NCBI RefSeq assembly: GCF_900129935.1
Contig: NZ_FQXJ01000005.1
Span: 1 to 64,000, forward strand
Length of the DNA stretch: 64,000 nt
Reading direction: 5' to 3'
DNA from: Desulfosporosinus lacus DSM 15449
Lineage (GTDB): Bacteria > Bacillota > Desulfitobacteriia > Desulfitobacteriales > Desulfitobacteriaceae
Program-made: the position numbers and the translations under genes
The notes under the pieces: model-generated
Databases searched by the model: none
Seen by the model: the letters and a program-made list of their open reading frames with translations, nothing else
Told to the model about the DNA's origin: nothing
In this document: positions 53,852 to 63,800 of the stretch, piece by piece
Layout of the letters: each line of letters starts with the position of its first letter
How positions within the stretch are numbered: position 1 is the first letter of the stretch

Positions 53852-54697
53852 CTACATCTTGTTTTTTCCTAGCTGGCGGCGTTGTAACCAACGACTAGGC
53901 AGTGTCAAGCAAATATTAAAAACTATGACCATAATAATGAGCAGTGCGGCTGTCCCATCAGCAATTTGGTCAGCATTCGTTCCCGGCAATGGATTTGACT
54001 TAACGGCAAATAAGTGCACAGCTAATGTCTCTCCGGCTGCAAGAGGATTAACATCAAATGGTATTCGAGACACATTCATACCCGCTGTGAAGATCAATAT
54101 TGCTGTTTCACCTAACGCCCTGCCGGCGACTAGGGTTATTCCTGTAATAAGTCCAGGCAGAGCAGTCGGCAGAATTACCTTACGTAAAGTCTGCCACATA
54201 GTAGCCCCTAAGGCTAAACTGGCTTCTCTGTAACTCCTGGGTACCGCGCGTAAAGATTCTTCAGTGACGCGCACTAAGATGGGTAAATTTAGTAGGGCCA
54301 GAGTTGCAGACCCTCCTAAGATGGTGAATCCTAAACCAAACATGTTTACAAATACGATCATGCCGAAAAGACCAAAGACTATAGATGGAACACTCGCTAA
54401 ACTCTCTGTACTCAAACGAATCAGGTCTGTAAATTTGTTTTTCGGAGCATATTCAGCCATGTATATTCCGGCACCTAGCCCAACAGGCAGCGAGAGAACT
54501 AAGGAAAGAAACAAAATATAGAATGAATTAAACAGCTGACCCCTCACCCCATCTGGGCCATTAAAGAACTCACTCGTCAGATGAGGCAGACCTCGTCCTA
54601 AAATGAGAGTTAAAAAAGCAATCAGTATAGCTACAATAGATAATGCTCCTATCCAGAGCATAATAGTGGCAAAACGATCGGCTTGATGAGCTTTCAA
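53852..54697 (-). CDS. pstA: Phosphate ABC transporter permease PstA
   Basis: 281 residues, six predicted membrane helices and the EAA loop EASLALGATMWQTLRKVILP. The TTG start overlaps the pstC stop (TTGA, 54694-54697), so the pair is translationally coupled. Confidence 0.95.
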   Translation of the reverse strand: MKAHQADRFATIMLWIGALSIVAILIAFLTLILGRGLPHLTSEFFNGPDGVRGQLFNSFYILFLSLVLSLPVGLGAGIYMAEYAPKNKFTDLIRLSTESLASVPSIVFGLFGMIVFVNMFGLGFTILGGSATLALLNLPILVRVTEESLRAVPRSYREASLALGATMWQTLRKVILPTALPGLITGITLVAGRALGETAILIFTAGMNVSRIPFDVNPLAAGETLAVHLFAVKSNPLPGTNADQIADGTAALLIIMVIVFNICLTLPSRWLQRRQLGKNKM

Positions 54698-55575
54698 CGA
54701 GCTGCCCCCTTTCGTGAGGCTGTTCTGACAAGAATAATCATAATAAGGGCAATGACCAACAGAATAAATGCCATCATAAATAAACCATTATTCCACGTTG
54801 AACCGAAGGGGGTATTGCCCATTTCCATAACAATATTACTAGTTAACGTTGAGGTAGGACTGCCTAAAGAATCAGGGAATCGTGGAGAATTTCCAATAAC
54901 CATTTGAACCGCCATCGTTTCTCCGATGGCCCGGGCCATCGCTAAAATAATCGCTGTTAATATTCCCGGGGATGCTGCTGGCACAAGAACTCTGCGTATA
55001 GTTTGCCAACGTGTTGCCCCTAAGGCTAACGAAGCTTCTTTATAAGTTCTCGGTAAAGAGCGTAAAGCATCTTCGGAAAGACTTATCACCGTTGGCAGAA
55101 TCATGATAGCTAATACAATCCCAGCAGCCAACATACCGTAGCCGGTTGGGGAGTTGGTGAGTCTTCCAGTCAAACCTACGATGACGGTAATACCAACGTA
55201 TCCATACACTACAGACGGAATCCCGGCAAACAGATCTGTGGCGGGACGCATGAAGGCGCGCACCCAAGGCGGAGCAATTTCAGCTAAAAATACAGCTCCA
55301 GCCAGCCCCAATGGACCTCCAAGCAGTATTGCAATTAATGTCGTTCCAATCGATCCAGCAATAAATGTCAGTGCTCCAAACTTTCCAGAGTCTGGACTCC
55401 ATTTGCTGCTAGTGAAGAATTCAATGATGCTGACCTCACGAAATGTTGATAGGCCCTGCATACCTACAAACCAAATAATGCATAAGATGATTAATGACAC
55501 CAAAACTGCACTGCTAATAAATAAATAACGTGATAAACGGTCATTATAATATACCCAGGACTTACGTTGAGGCAA
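54694..55575 (-). CDS. pstC: Phosphate ABC transporter permease PstC
   Basis: 293 residues from a TTG at 55575, seven bases after GGAGGTG; a longer in-frame start at 55644 lacks a ribosome site. Six or more membrane helices, and the EAA loop EASLALGATRWQTIRRVLVP. It forms the phosphate channel with PstA. A PhoP-box array and a hairpin lie between it and pstS, so it has its own promoter as well as readthrough. Confidence 0.95.
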   Translation of the reverse strand: MPQRKSWVYYNDRLSRYLFISSAVLVSLIILCIIWFVGMQGLSTFREVSIIEFFTSSKWSPDSGKFGALTFIAGSIGTTLIAILLGGPLGLAGAVFLAEIAPPWVRAFMRPATDLFAGIPSVVYGYVGITVIVGLTGRLTNSPTGYGMLAAGIVLAIMILPTVISLSEDALRSLPRTYKEASLALGATRWQTIRRVLVPAASPGILTAIILAMARAIGETMAVQMVIGNSPRFPDSLGSPTSTLTSNIVMEMGNTPFGSTWNNGLFMMAFILLVIALIMIILVRTASRKGAAR

Positions 55576-55677
55576 CCTGTTACACCTCCAATTTTTCATT
55601 TCTAGAAATTTAAACCTCGCTAATATTTGATCATATGTAATCAATTTAATTAGCTTATAATAAGTTTAACTTATGCG

Positions 55678-55716
55678 TGTAAATTATAAATTAAGAGAAT
55701 GTAAAGTTCAGGTTAA
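55678..55716 (-). promoter_or_regulatory. PhoP-box array upstream of pstC
   Basis: On the minus strand TTAACC-N5-TTTACA-N5-TTAATT-N5-TTTACA, four hexamers at 11-base period. A TAAACT at 55663-55668 lies nine bases downstream, but fits -10 less well than in the other Pho promoters. The array sits between pstS and pstC, about 100 bases before the pstC start. Confidence 0.7.
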
Positions 55717-55737
55717 CATTTTTAAGATGAGCATACA

Positions 55738-55771
55738 GAATTGGGAGCAAGAGATATCTTGCTCCCAATTC
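55738..55771. terminator. Hairpin between pstS and pstC
   Basis: Perfect 15-base arms (core TTGGGAGCAAGA / TCTTGCTCCCAA) around GATA, about 30 bases after the pstS stop, and no T tract. It may stabilise the pstS mRNA or partly terminate it, which would raise PstS above the permease subunits. Confidence 0.6.
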
Positions 55772-55800
55772 ATAGCGATGTTATTTCATCGAGTTGTATC

Positions 55801-56673
55801 TTATTTTTTCATCTTACTAACGGGGATAAATCCTGTCTTCTCAACATTCTTATCTTGGAATTCAGCACTCATAACATAGTCTAAGAAGGCTTTTACAGTT
55901 CCAGTAGGCTCTCCTTTTGTGTACATATGTTCATAGGAGTAGATAGGATACTGTCCACTAATTACAGTCTCTGGGCTATACGCAACTCCATCAAACTTTA
56001 GCGCCTTGACAGTGTCTTTCAAGTAAGCTGCATCAATATAGCCAATAGCTCCCGCAGTTTGGGCGACACCAGTGAGTAGATTACCTGTTGAATCTTGAGC
56101 CGCGGCAGCGTCAGTCATCTTTTTACCGTCCATTACAATCTTCTCAACATTTAAGCGGGTTCCAGAAGATGCAGCCCGGCCAATAATGGATATTTTGAGG
56201 TCTTGACCGCCAACATCTTTCCAGTTAGTTATTTTTCCGGTAAATATATCTGCTGCTTGAGCTTTAGTTAAGTTATCAACTTTGACATCTTTATTAACAA
56301 TTAGTAAGAAAGGAGCTACGCATACTTGGTGATCAACTAATCCTGCACTTTTTAGTTCTTCTGGGCTGACGACGTCAGAGTTACCAATCTCAATAGAGCC
56401 GCTGGCAACATTATTTAGGCCTGTCATAGAACCACCACCGCTCAGGTTCACTTGCACACCAGAATTTTTAGCCATGAACTCATCGGCAGCTAATTTGACA
56501 AGGGGTTGCAATGCAGTTGATCCTGCAGCAGAAATAGTTTTCTTGTCAATGGATGTGGCGCTTGGCGCAGGTGTTGTAGTTGTTGGAGCTGCAGTTTGAC
56601 CACATCCGACCAGTGCCAGTAAAGCGATTAAAGCGGTACTTACGAGAGCAATTCGCGATTTAGATTTAAACAA
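55801..56673 (-). CDS. pstS: Phosphate-binding lipoprotein PstS
   Basis: 290 residues. Lipoprotein signal ends LALVGCGQ, then a Thr/Pro/Ala linker and the type 2 binding-protein fold with GSTALQPLVK, GSGGSMTGLN-type (SGGGSMTGLN) and IGRAASSGTR, the phosphate-ligand loops. It captures phosphate outside the membrane. TTG start after AAGGAGG. First gene after its own Pho promoter. Confidence 0.95.
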   Translation of the reverse strand: MFKSKSRIALVSTALIALLALVGCGQTAAPTTTTPAPSATSIDKKTISAAGSTALQPLVKLAADEFMAKNSGVQVNLSGGGSMTGLNNVASGSIEIGNSDVVSPEELKSAGLVDHQVCVAPFLLIVNKDVKVDNLTKAQAADIFTGKITNWKDVGGQDLKISIIGRAASSGTRLNVEKIVMDGKKMTDAAAAQDSTGNLLTGVAQTAGAIGYIDAAYLKDTVKALKFDGVAYSPETVISGQYPIYSYEHMYTKGEPTGTVKAFLDYVMSAEFQDKNVEKTGFIPVSKMKK

Positions 56674-56710
56674 TTTTGTTTCCTCCTTAAATTTTCTTAA
56701 GTACAGATTG

Positions 56711-56764
56711 ATTATACTGGACGATTGTAAAGTATTAATGAAATCAATGTAAAGTTTGAGTTAA
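56711..56764 (-). promoter_or_regulatory. pstS promoter with PhoP-box array
   Basis: On the minus strand TTAACT-N5-TTTACA-N5-TTCATT-N5-TTTACA (56726-56764), four hexamers at 11-base period, then nine bases and a perfect -10 TATAAT (56711-56716). This is the arrangement of PhoP-activated promoters in Gram-positives. The start codon is 38 bases past the -10. Confidence 0.8.
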
Positions 56765-56767
56765 ATT

Positions 56768-57460
56768 TCAGTTCTTAGGTCGATGTGTAAAAGTATAACC
56801 GACTCCTCGTACGGAATCGAGAACCGGGCCTAAGGGCTTCAATTTATTTCGCAAATGACTAATATGAACATCAAGTGCTCTGGTGCCTGTGCTGGAAAGA
56901 TTGCCCCAGACCTTTTGGATCAGATATTCTCGACTGAATACTTGGTAAGGATTTGTTACGAATAGAACTAGCAATTCAAATTCCTTCACTGTTAAGTTTA
57001 GGGGTTGTTCTGCTAAGAAAACACTGTAGCTTTCTTTGGTTATCTTCAACTCTCCCCATTTCAGCGGACTGTCATTGGTATTAGTTATACGATGAACTTC
57101 TCTGAGTCTAGCCTTTATTCTCGCAGACAATTCTCTAGGATTAAAAGGCTTAGATAAATAGTCATCGGCGCCTAGCTCAAGTCCGATTATTTTGTCTGTC
57201 ACGTCGTCGCTGGCGCTTAGAATTATTATCGGAATAGTATTGGTATCCTTCTGTGAGCGCAATCTTTTAGTTACATCAAATCCATTAAGCAGTGGTAACG
57301 TTAAATCAATGATAATAAGATCAGGTTTATCCTTCCTGGCAAGTTCTAACCCTTGTTCCCCATCCGATGCTTTAATAACTAAAAAGCCATCTTTTTCCAA
57401 GCTAGTCCGCAGGATTTCTTGTATCTGGTGTTCGTCCTCAATAACTAGAATACTCGCCAT
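56768..57460 (-). CDS. phoP: PhoP/PhoB-type response regulator
   Basis: 230 residues: receiver domain with acidic pocket VIEDEHQIQ, phosphorylated Asp in IIIDLTLPLLNG and Lys in LSKPFNPREL, then an OmpR-type winged helix (REYLIQKVWG, DVHISHLRNKLKP, VRGVGYTFT). It binds tandem repeats to activate phosphate-starvation genes. No partner histidine kinase is encoded here; phoR must be elsewhere. Its own promoter has a PhoP box, so it is autoregulated. Confidence 0.9.
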   Translation of the reverse strand: MASILVIEDEHQIQEILRTSLEKDGFLVIKASDGEQGLELARKDKPDLIIIDLTLPLLNGFDVTKRLRSQKDTNTIPIIILSASDDVTDKIIGLELGADDYLSKPFNPRELSARIKARLREVHRITNTNDSPLKWGELKITKESYSVFLAEQPLNLTVKEFELLVLFVTNPYQVFSREYLIQKVWGNLSSTGTRALDVHISHLRNKLKPLGPVLDSVRGVGYTFTHRPKN

Positions 57461-57524
57461 AATAAAACTCCCCTCAATAAGGCCCCCCCTTTACTTTTAT
57501 GAATTACGTTTTTTAAGCACCTTC

Positions 57525-57578
57525 ATTTTAATTTACTAATGTAAAGTCTTAATGAACTGAAAGTAAATTTACTGTTAA
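57525..57578 (-). promoter_or_regulatory. phoP promoter with PhoP-box array
   Basis: On the minus strand TTAACA-N5-TTTACT-N5-TTCATT-N5-TTTACA (57540-57578), then nine bases and -10 TAAAAT (57525-57530). The order and spacing copy the pstS promoter almost exactly. Confidence 0.78.
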
Positions 57579-57609
57579 ATTTTAGTATCCTTGTACAATC
57601 AAACTTTTT

Positions 57610-58761
57610 TCAACAAATTATCAGGTCCTTTTTAGCTTCTAATAATATTTCAAAGATAGCCTCTGCAGTTCTTTCGGCAGACTGCCCTTTTAAAGATGAA
57701 GCTGCTTTTTCTCGCATTTCAGCAATTTCCTTAGGATTTGTTAAATAACCTTTTAAAAGACGATATAGATCTTGTTCAGTATTTGCTACGTTTCCAGCGC
57801 CTAAACGAAGAAGAAAATCAGCATTTGCTTCCTCCTGACCTGGAATAGCTTTGTAGATTACAAGCGGCAAGTGTTTGGTTAGAGCCTCGGAAACTGTTAA
57901 CCCTCCGGCTTTTGTAATGATCAAAGTTGAAATCGACATGAGTTCTTCTATATTATGAACGTACCCTAGCCGTATCATGGGATTAGGGGACTGTTCAATC
58001 ACCTCTCCTAACGAATCATATAGCTTGTCATTTTTCCCACAAACAATAATCGACTGAACAGGAACGAGAGAATTTGCTAGTCTATGGCAAATTCTTTTTG
58101 TACTTTTAAGACTCTCATACGCTCCTCCCATGACTAAAAAAATGGGAACATGGGGATTTAATCCCAGCTCAGAAATAATGTACTCTCGATCCATTTGCGA
58201 TTCAAATTTCGGGCTGACCGGGATCCCCGTTACAAGTATAGACCTCTCTCTGATTCCCAAGGAAACTAAACTCTCCTTTACCTCCTCACAAGCCACCATA
58301 TATCGATCAACACCCGGATGGACCCAGTGACTGTGAACAGTATAATCGGTAATCACTGTGATTACCGGAACCTGAAGGATTTGTTCCAGTCTCAACTGGG
58401 CCAGAATCGAAGACACAGTTGGATAGGTACAAACAATCAGATCTGGAGCAAAGGCCTGAATGTAGTTAACAAAATCCTTTCGTCCCAATTGCTTAAGAAA
58501 TCGTTGAATCATCGAATCAGGATGAAACTTAGCAGTCTTATCATAAAATTTCCCCCAGAGTTTAGGGGTATGTTTAATCATTTCCATGTAAACGTTTTTA
58601 GCCATGGTGTTAAACCGCTTACTAAGAAAATCGCCAAAATCTAAATGGATTATCTTTGCTGAAGGTGCCTTGATCTGAATACCTTCAATCACAGCTTCAG
58701 CTGCTCGAAAATGTCCGTTTCCAAATCCTGCAGAAAATACGAGAACCCTTATCTGCCTCAA
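57610..58761 (-). CDS. MGDG-synthase/UgtP-like glycolipid glycosyltransferase
   Basis: 383 residues. N-terminal MGDG-synthase domain with VLVFSAGFGNGHFRAAEAVI and ICTYP-type acceptor region (VCTYPTVSSILAQ), then a GT28-like donor domain with VMGGAYESLKST and ITKAGGLTVSEALTKHLPLV, GQEEANADFL. Relatives add sugar to diacylglycerol to form membrane glycolipids. It lies 86 bases after the phospholipase C-like gene and before phoP, all in one direction, so it is probably expressed from the upstream Pho promoter. Acceptor not proven; MurG-like roles are less likely. Confidence 0.87.
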   Translation of the reverse strand: MRQIRVLVFSAGFGNGHFRAAEAVIEGIQIKAPSAKIIHLDFGDFLSKRFNTMAKNVYMEMIKHTPKLWGKFYDKTAKFHPDSMIQRFLKQLGRKDFVNYIQAFAPDLIVCTYPTVSSILAQLRLEQILQVPVITVITDYTVHSHWVHPGVDRYMVACEEVKESLVSLGIRERSILVTGIPVSPKFESQMDREYIISELGLNPHVPIFLVMGGAYESLKSTKRICHRLANSLVPVQSIIVCGKNDKLYDSLGEVIEQSPNPMIRLGYVHNIEELMSISTLIITKAGGLTVSEALTKHLPLVIYKAIPGQEEANADFLLRLGAGNVANTEQDLYRLLKGYLTNPKEIAEMREKAASSLKGQSAERTAEAIFEILLEAKKDLIIC

Positions 58762-58847
58762 TTCTATTCCTCCCTCCTAACAGCCTTTTTACTGCAATAA
58801 TTATAGGAAGTCACAAAAAGCTCGAATAAATCTAATTTGCTGGAATG

Positions 58848-59549
58848 TTAAGTGTAAATTCTTTGACTAACAAAATCCAAAAAACCTGCAGAAGTGGCAA
58901 TTGTCAAAGGAATTAAAGTTTCCGACGCTTTTATATAGCTCTCTTCAGAGCATCCTTCCTTTATTGATACCAGAGAGTATAAAGGTCCGGAAACATGAGC
59001 ATTATGATCAATCCATTGAGCTGGATGTTGAAACGGTAGATACGTACCCTTTATAACAGGAAATTTATCCCAGTTTTCGGTGGCCCATGTTTCAAATTCT
59101 TTATGACCGTCGAACAAAATCCCCAACGAATGATGAGGTACACACATATCTTGTATTAGGTGTAACGCTGCTCCCAAGAAAAACATCCCTTTATCAAGGT
59201 TCTTGGGAAAAAGGCTAAAAGCCTTGTTGAAATAGTATTGGCACTCAGCGGTTGCGCCCGGCCAGCCGATGATTCCCTGCTTGTCAGGATGGCTGTAAAA
59301 ATGATTAACGTTTTTCCAACCGCGATCAGCCCAGTATAAGCCCTTGGTGAGCGCGGAGTGATAAGTATTGAATAATGTGGCTGCATCCTCTTTCCCATCC
59401 TGCTTCAATACAATATAGGCCTGTTTTAGACAATGAACATGGGTTACACCTGGAGTGTCAAGAAAATATTGCAAGGGACCTGCCGAAGCAAGAAGTATCT
59501 TCGTCATCTTACTGAGTGTTTGACCAATAATCCTTTCATACATAATCAA
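58848..59549 (-). CDS. Zinc-dependent phospholipase C-like protein
   Basis: 233 residues resembling the zinc PLC/S1-P1 fold. HVHCLKQAY, YHSALTKGLYWADRGWKNVN, FFLGAALHLIQDMCVPHHS and the GHKEFETWATENW stretch give the His, Asp and Glu ligands seen in alpha-toxin-type enzymes. Unlike secreted phospholipases it has no obvious signal peptide, so it may work on the inner face of the membrane. TTG start behind AGGAGAGG. A PhoP-box promoter lies directly upstream. The product would release diacylglycerol from phospholipid, the substrate of the next gene. Confidence 0.82.
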   Translation of the reverse strand: MIMYERIIGQTLSKMTKILLASAGPLQYFLDTPGVTHVHCLKQAYIVLKQDGKEDAATLFNTYHSALTKGLYWADRGWKNVNHFYSHPDKQGIIGWPGATAECQYYFNKAFSLFPKNLDKGMFFLGAALHLIQDMCVPHHSLGILFDGHKEFETWATENWDKFPVIKGTYLPFQHPAQWIDHNAHVSGPLYSLVSIKEGCSEESYIKASETLIPLTIATSAGFLDFVSQRIYT

Positions 59550-59578
59550 GTCACACCTCTCCTTTGTTCTTATAGATA

Positions 59579-59642
59579 ATTTTAAGGCATAACTGTAAAG
59601 AATGTATTATTTCTATGTTAAATAAAGACTAATTTCTGTTAA
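59579..59642 (-). promoter_or_regulatory. Phospholipase C-like gene promoter with PhoP-box array
   Basis: On the minus strand hexamers TTAACA (59616-59621), ATAATA (59605-59610) and TTTACA (59594-59599) at 11-base period, with TTAGTC and another TTAACA upstream. Nine bases after the last hexamer is -10 TAAAAT (59579-59584), the same sequence and distance as at phoP. Confidence 0.72.
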
Positions 59643-59876
59643 GTTTAAGTTATTTTAAATTATTTCTTACTAGAATTACTTATTATAGATAAATACAAGA
59701 AGATTAAGCTCCTGTAACTGAAATAAAGTAAATAATTTCGCCTACAGAAGGCAAATTTAACAATAAATTAATATTCAATTCATCAAAACTTTACACTAAG
59801 ACATTATTATTTAATAAGGATCTTTAATGGGAAGAGTCGACTAGAGGCGATGTTTGATCTGAAAAGGAGTTTTCAA

Positions 59877-62036
59877 ATGTTTAAGTCGCTAGATATAAGC
59901 CAACGAAAATTATACCGTCTACTAAGGGATGACAAAACAGTCTGGGTTTTATATCTTGACATTGTTAAATTTCAGGAGGTGGAATTTCGGTACGGCTACA
60001 AAATTTGCAGACAAATCCTAGAAGAAATTGAAAATGAAATAAGTTATACGATTAAGCAGCAACGTAATCTCTACCTGTTTTCTCATTTTGAAAGCAGAGG
60101 TGGGGACGACTTCGTTGTTTATTTCGTACCCGGAAAAAAAATACATTGGAATATAACGGAAGCCATCGAAAAATGGGTTATTCCTCTGGAAGAAAGGTTT
60201 AACCACAGAATAAGGAAACTGGTTAGCGAGAAAATCAATCTTCGTTCGGGAATCGCCCAGTGTATCAACGAAGCCGGCCGAAGCCCGGATTATTTACTGT
60301 ATGCGGCTGTGAAAGAGGCTTTCCTTCTAAATAAATCGGAACCTGATCCAAATTTTTTTGCTCGTCGCCAAGAGATTACCTATTTAATTGAAGAACCCGA
60401 AAAATACTTGAAGGCCGCTTTTCAACCAATCATTGAAGCTCGAAGCGGAGAAGTGTTTGGGTTTGAAGCATTGGCTCGTATTCCAAGTTCTACTTGTTTT
60501 AACAATATTGCTGATCTCTTCCCATTTGCCGAAAAGATTGGGCAGCTCTATCCAATCGAAACACTTTGCCGGCGTCAAGCCATTACTTCCTACCCTTCAA
60601 TATCCCATAATAAAGAAAGACTTTTCCTTAACATTAACCCTCTTGTCCTAATTGACCCTGAGTTTGCCTCTGGTCATACCAGAAAACTCCTCAGTGAACA
60701 AGGGTTAACTCCTTCAGATGTTGTACTGGAAATTACCGAACGAAGTGCTATAGAAGATTTTTCCACATTCCGAGATGCCTTAGATCATTATCGTAAGCAG
60801 GGGTACTTAATCGCTTTAGATGATGTTGGGGCTGGCTACTCTTCCCTGCAGTCCGTTGCTGAATTGCATCCTGATTTTCTTAAAGTTGACCGATCTTTAA
60901 TAAAAGGAGTTAATGCTGATCCTATCAAATGGGCCTTACTAGAAACGTTTGTTACCTTTTCTAAGCGTATAGGATGCCGCATCATTGCCGAAGGGGTTGA
61001 AACTGCAGAAGAAATGCGCACGGTAGTCCAATTGGGGGTGGATTACATACAGGGATTCTTTATTGCCAGACCCTCCTTTGAACGAAAGTGCATTAATCCG
61101 GCAGTTAAAGAGCTTTTAGATGTCAAACACCGGCTCAAATCTGCAGAACAAAACTCGATTCTTTCTATGGTAGAACCCTTACCCCTCTTCAATACTCATA
61201 CTCTGGTTAATGCTGTAGAAACTTATTTCCGTGATCATCCACATCAATGGTTAGTAGGCATAACTGAGGACTCCCGTTTAGTCGGTGTAATGCAACGAGA
61301 CAGACTATTTTCAGCCCTAGGTACTCGTTATGGTGTCACACTTTATTCTGAACGCACTATTCCAATTCTAATGGACACAAATCCACTCATAGTTGAAGAC
61401 ACCACTCCTTTGGAAGTGGTGTCTAGTTTAGCTATGCAACGTTCTGGTTCTCAGCTCTATGATGGTATTATTATCGCAAATCAACGCAAGCCCATCGGGT
61501 TGGTCTCAGTGGCAAATTTAATTAAAACCATGGCTGAGAGACAGATCCAAATTGCCCGAGGTGCTAACCCACTAACCGGGTTGCCTGGCAACCTCCTCAT
61601 TGACCAAGAAATTCGACAGCATTTAGAACGCAGATCGACCTTTGGTCTAATATATGTTGATCTTAACAAATTCAAATATTATAACGACTTATTCGGTTTC
61701 CAACAAGGAGATGTAGCTATTAAGATGTTAAGCGAGGTTTTACTGAATGCATCCAACAATTCTGCTCAGGAAACTTTTGTTGGTCACATTGGCGGCGACG
61801 ATTTTATAATCATCTCCTCATCTTTAGAACTGGAAAAATTAGCAGTTAATATACTCTTCCAATTCGAACAATCATGTAAGCAGTTAACCGGAACAGAAAG
61901 CTTAAGCGTTGCTCTGGCAGGCCTCATCATAAACACCGCAGAGCAGAATTGGACACCTTTGCTCGTTTCCGAGCGGGCTGCCCAGATCAAGAAAGAAGTT
62001 AAGGCAATTGGAGGCAACTCTTATTTAGTTAGATAG
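59877..62036 (+). CDS. GGDEF-EAL-CBS-GGDEF cyclic-di-GMP protein
   Basis: 719 residues from the ATG at 59877 (AAAAGGAG seven bases before); an ATG nine codons earlier lacks a ribosome site. First a GGDEF-like domain with [10 protein letters not shown] (about 20-150). Next an EAL domain with [45 protein letters not shown] and AEGVETAEE (about 180-420), where active-site acids appear intact. Then two CBS repeats (about 440-560), and last a GGDEF with [10 protein letters not shown]. It may both make and break cyclic-di-GMP, with CBS sensing nucleotides. The MCP gene follows after 14 bases. Confidence 0.9.
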   Translation: MFKSLDISQRKLYRLLRDDKTVWVLYLDIVKFQEVEFRYGYKICRQILEEIENEISYTIKQQRNLYLFSHFESRGGDDFVVYFVPGKKIHWNITEAIEKWVIPLEERFNHRIRKLVSEKINLRSGIAQCINEAGRSPDYLLYAAVKEAFLLNKSEPDPNFFARRQEITYLIEEPEKYLKAAFQPIIEARSGEVFGFEALARIPSSTCFNNIADLFPFAEKIGQLYPIETLCRRQAITSYPSISHNKERLFLNINPLVLIDPEFASGHTRKLLSEQGLTPSDVVLEITERSAIEDFSTFRDALDHYRKQGYLIALDDVGAGYSSLQSVAELHPDFLKVDRSLIKGVNADPIKWALLETFVTFSKRIGCRIIAEGVETAEEMRTVVQLGVDYIQGFFIARPSFERKCINPAVKELLDVKHRLKSAEQNSILSMVEPLPLFNTHTLVNAVETYFRDHPHQWLVGITEDSRLVGVMQRDRLFSALGTRYGVTLYSERTIPILMDTNPLIVEDTTPLEVVSSLAMQRSGSQLYDGIIIANQRKPIGLVSVANLIKTMAERQIQIARGANPLTGLPGNLLIDQEIRQHLERRSTFGLIYVDLNKFKYYNDLFGFQQGDVAIKMLSEVLLNASNNSAQETFVGHIGGDDFIIISSSLELEKLAVNILFQFEQSCKQLTGTESLSVALAGLIINTAEQNWTPLLVSERAAQIKKEVKAIGGNSYLVR

Positions 62037-62050
62037 GGGGAGTAAATGTA

Positions 62051-63769
62051 ATGAAGTGGTTCAATAACTGGAAAACATTTTATAAAATCAATGCTTTAGT
62101 CCTTGTCATGGTAGTATTCATGCTTGGTTTAAGTTTTATGGGGTATTACTATTATCGACAAGCCAAAGTGGCTATGAACGATATCTATTCAAATTCCCTG
62201 ATTTCAGTGAAATTGATCAATGAGGCTAATGCTAATGTCCGAATGATCCGCAGTGTCAACGCAGAACTCCTTTTGGCCCCTCTTGACTCTTCTCAGAAAC
62301 AAAACTTGCTTATTCAGACAACTGTATTGCAAGGCTTGATCAATGAGTCCCTGGACAACTATACTTCCCATGCCATTGAGCCCTTTGAAGTTGCAAAACT
62401 GACAAAAGTAAGAGAAGAACTGCAAAAATACAGTAATGAATGGCAGCAGGTAGTTCTTCTTATAGATAGCAATGACAAGGACGCAGCCTACGCCTATTTT
62501 TCTGTTAACGTTACCAAAATTCTAGAGGAAATAAACACCCTGCTTCCCGAACTTGTAGATTTCAGCGCCCAGAAAGCCCAAAGTACCATCGCCCGCGAAA
62601 ATCTTAATTTTATCCGTGCCGAGAAAGTTTTATTTACCTTCCCTCTTGCCGCCGCAGTACTGGCTGTAACCATCGGGGCCCTGGTAGCTCGTGCCATTTC
62701 CAAACCTTTGCAAATAATGCTGGCAAATGTTCGTGAGCTGGCTGCAGGAAATCTAACAGTAACCCGGATCAATACTGAATCCAAGGACGAAGCCGGACAA
62801 TTAGCACAGGCTTTTAATCAGATGACAATAAATCTGTCAACTTTGGTAAGAAGAGTTTCGAAGTCCTCCGAACAAGTAACCTCCTCTGCCAACCAGCTCT
62901 TGACTATTACAGAACAGGGGTCGAAGGCCTCCGGCCAAATCTCCCTGTCCGTCTCAGAGGTGGCATGTGGCACGGAAAGACAAGCTGGCGCAGTCAGCGA
63001 GACTGTGGCAGCTCTAGAACAAATAAACGCTAACATTCAAATAGTAGCAGAGGCAGGTCAGCGCGTCACAGCTCTGACAACAAAAACGGCTATTGCTACG
63101 AAAGATGGGCAAATGGCTCTCACCCAGGCCGTTAAACAAATGGACAACGTCAGTGAAGGAACTCAAGTTGTTAAAAATGCTATTACTTTACTGGCTGATA
63201 GCTCTGAACAAATAGCAAACATTGCTCACTTAATAACCAGTATCACCGAACAAACCAACCTTCTAGCCTTAAACGCCGCCATTGAAGCTGCCCGGGCTGG
63301 TGAACACGGACGCGGTTTTTCCGTAGTAGCTGAAGAGGTTCGAAAGTTGGCTGAAAAGGCTAAAGCAGCAACTGGACAAATCTCAGATTTGGTTGTTGTT
63401 AACCGGGAAAACATCTCCCATGCTACTGTTGCAATGAATGCTGAAGAGATTTACGTCAATGATGGTATTGAAGCGGTAAATAAAGTAGGTTACGGCCTCA
63501 ATGATATCTTGAAAATGGTTGATGAAGTGTCTGAACAAATTGGCGGAGTCTCCTCTTCCATACAGCAAATGGCGGCAGGAAGTCAACAGATCGTTTCAGG
63601 GGTTCAAGATATCGGCGCAGTTAGTCAGAGTACAGCTGGACAGGCGGCAAATGTATCTTCAGCAATTGACGAATTCACTGCTTCTATCGATGAGATAAAC
63701 CTTTCTTGTCATAGTCTGTCAAACTTTGCTCAGGACTTACAAAATGGGGTTAGCAAATTTAGGATTTAA
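62051..63769 (+). CDS. Methyl-accepting chemotaxis protein
   Basis: 572 residues: two membrane helices (about 15-35 and 192-214) enclosing a four-helix-bundle ligand domain, HAMP ([20 protein letters not shown]), and the signalling hairpin with the invariant [20 protein letters not shown] (tip) and [18 protein letters not shown]. It controls CheA kinase activity. The ligand is unknown. It is probably co-transcribed with the cyclic-di-GMP gene, linking two motility controls. Confidence 0.94.
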   Translation: MKWFNNWKTFYKINALVLVMVVFMLGLSFMGYYYYRQAKVAMNDIYSNSLISVKLINEANANVRMIRSVNAELLLAPLDSSQKQNLLIQTTVLQGLINESLDNYTSHAIEPFEVAKLTKVREELQKYSNEWQQVVLLIDSNDKDAAYAYFSVNVTKILEEINTLLPELVDFSAQKAQSTIARENLNFIRAEKVLFTFPLAAAVLAVTIGALVARAISKPLQIMLANVRELAAGNLTVTRINTESKDEAGQLAQAFNQMTINLSTLVRRVSKSSEQVTSSANQLLTITEQGSKASGQISLSVSEVACGTERQAGAVSETVAALEQINANIQIVAEAGQRVTALTTKTAIATKDGQMALTQAVKQMDNVSEGTQVVKNAITLLADSSEQIANIAHLITSITEQTNLLALNAAIEAARAGEHGRGFSVVAEEVRKLAEKAKAATGQISDLVVVNRENISHATVAMNAEEIYVNDGIEAVNKVGYGLNDILKMVDEVSEQIGGVSSSIQQMAAGSQQIVSGVQDIGAVSQSTAGQAANVSSAIDEFTASIDEINLSCHSLSNFAQDLQNGVSKFRI

Positions 63770-63800
63770 AGCGTGTTTTACAATCGTCTCAGCCTGCAAT

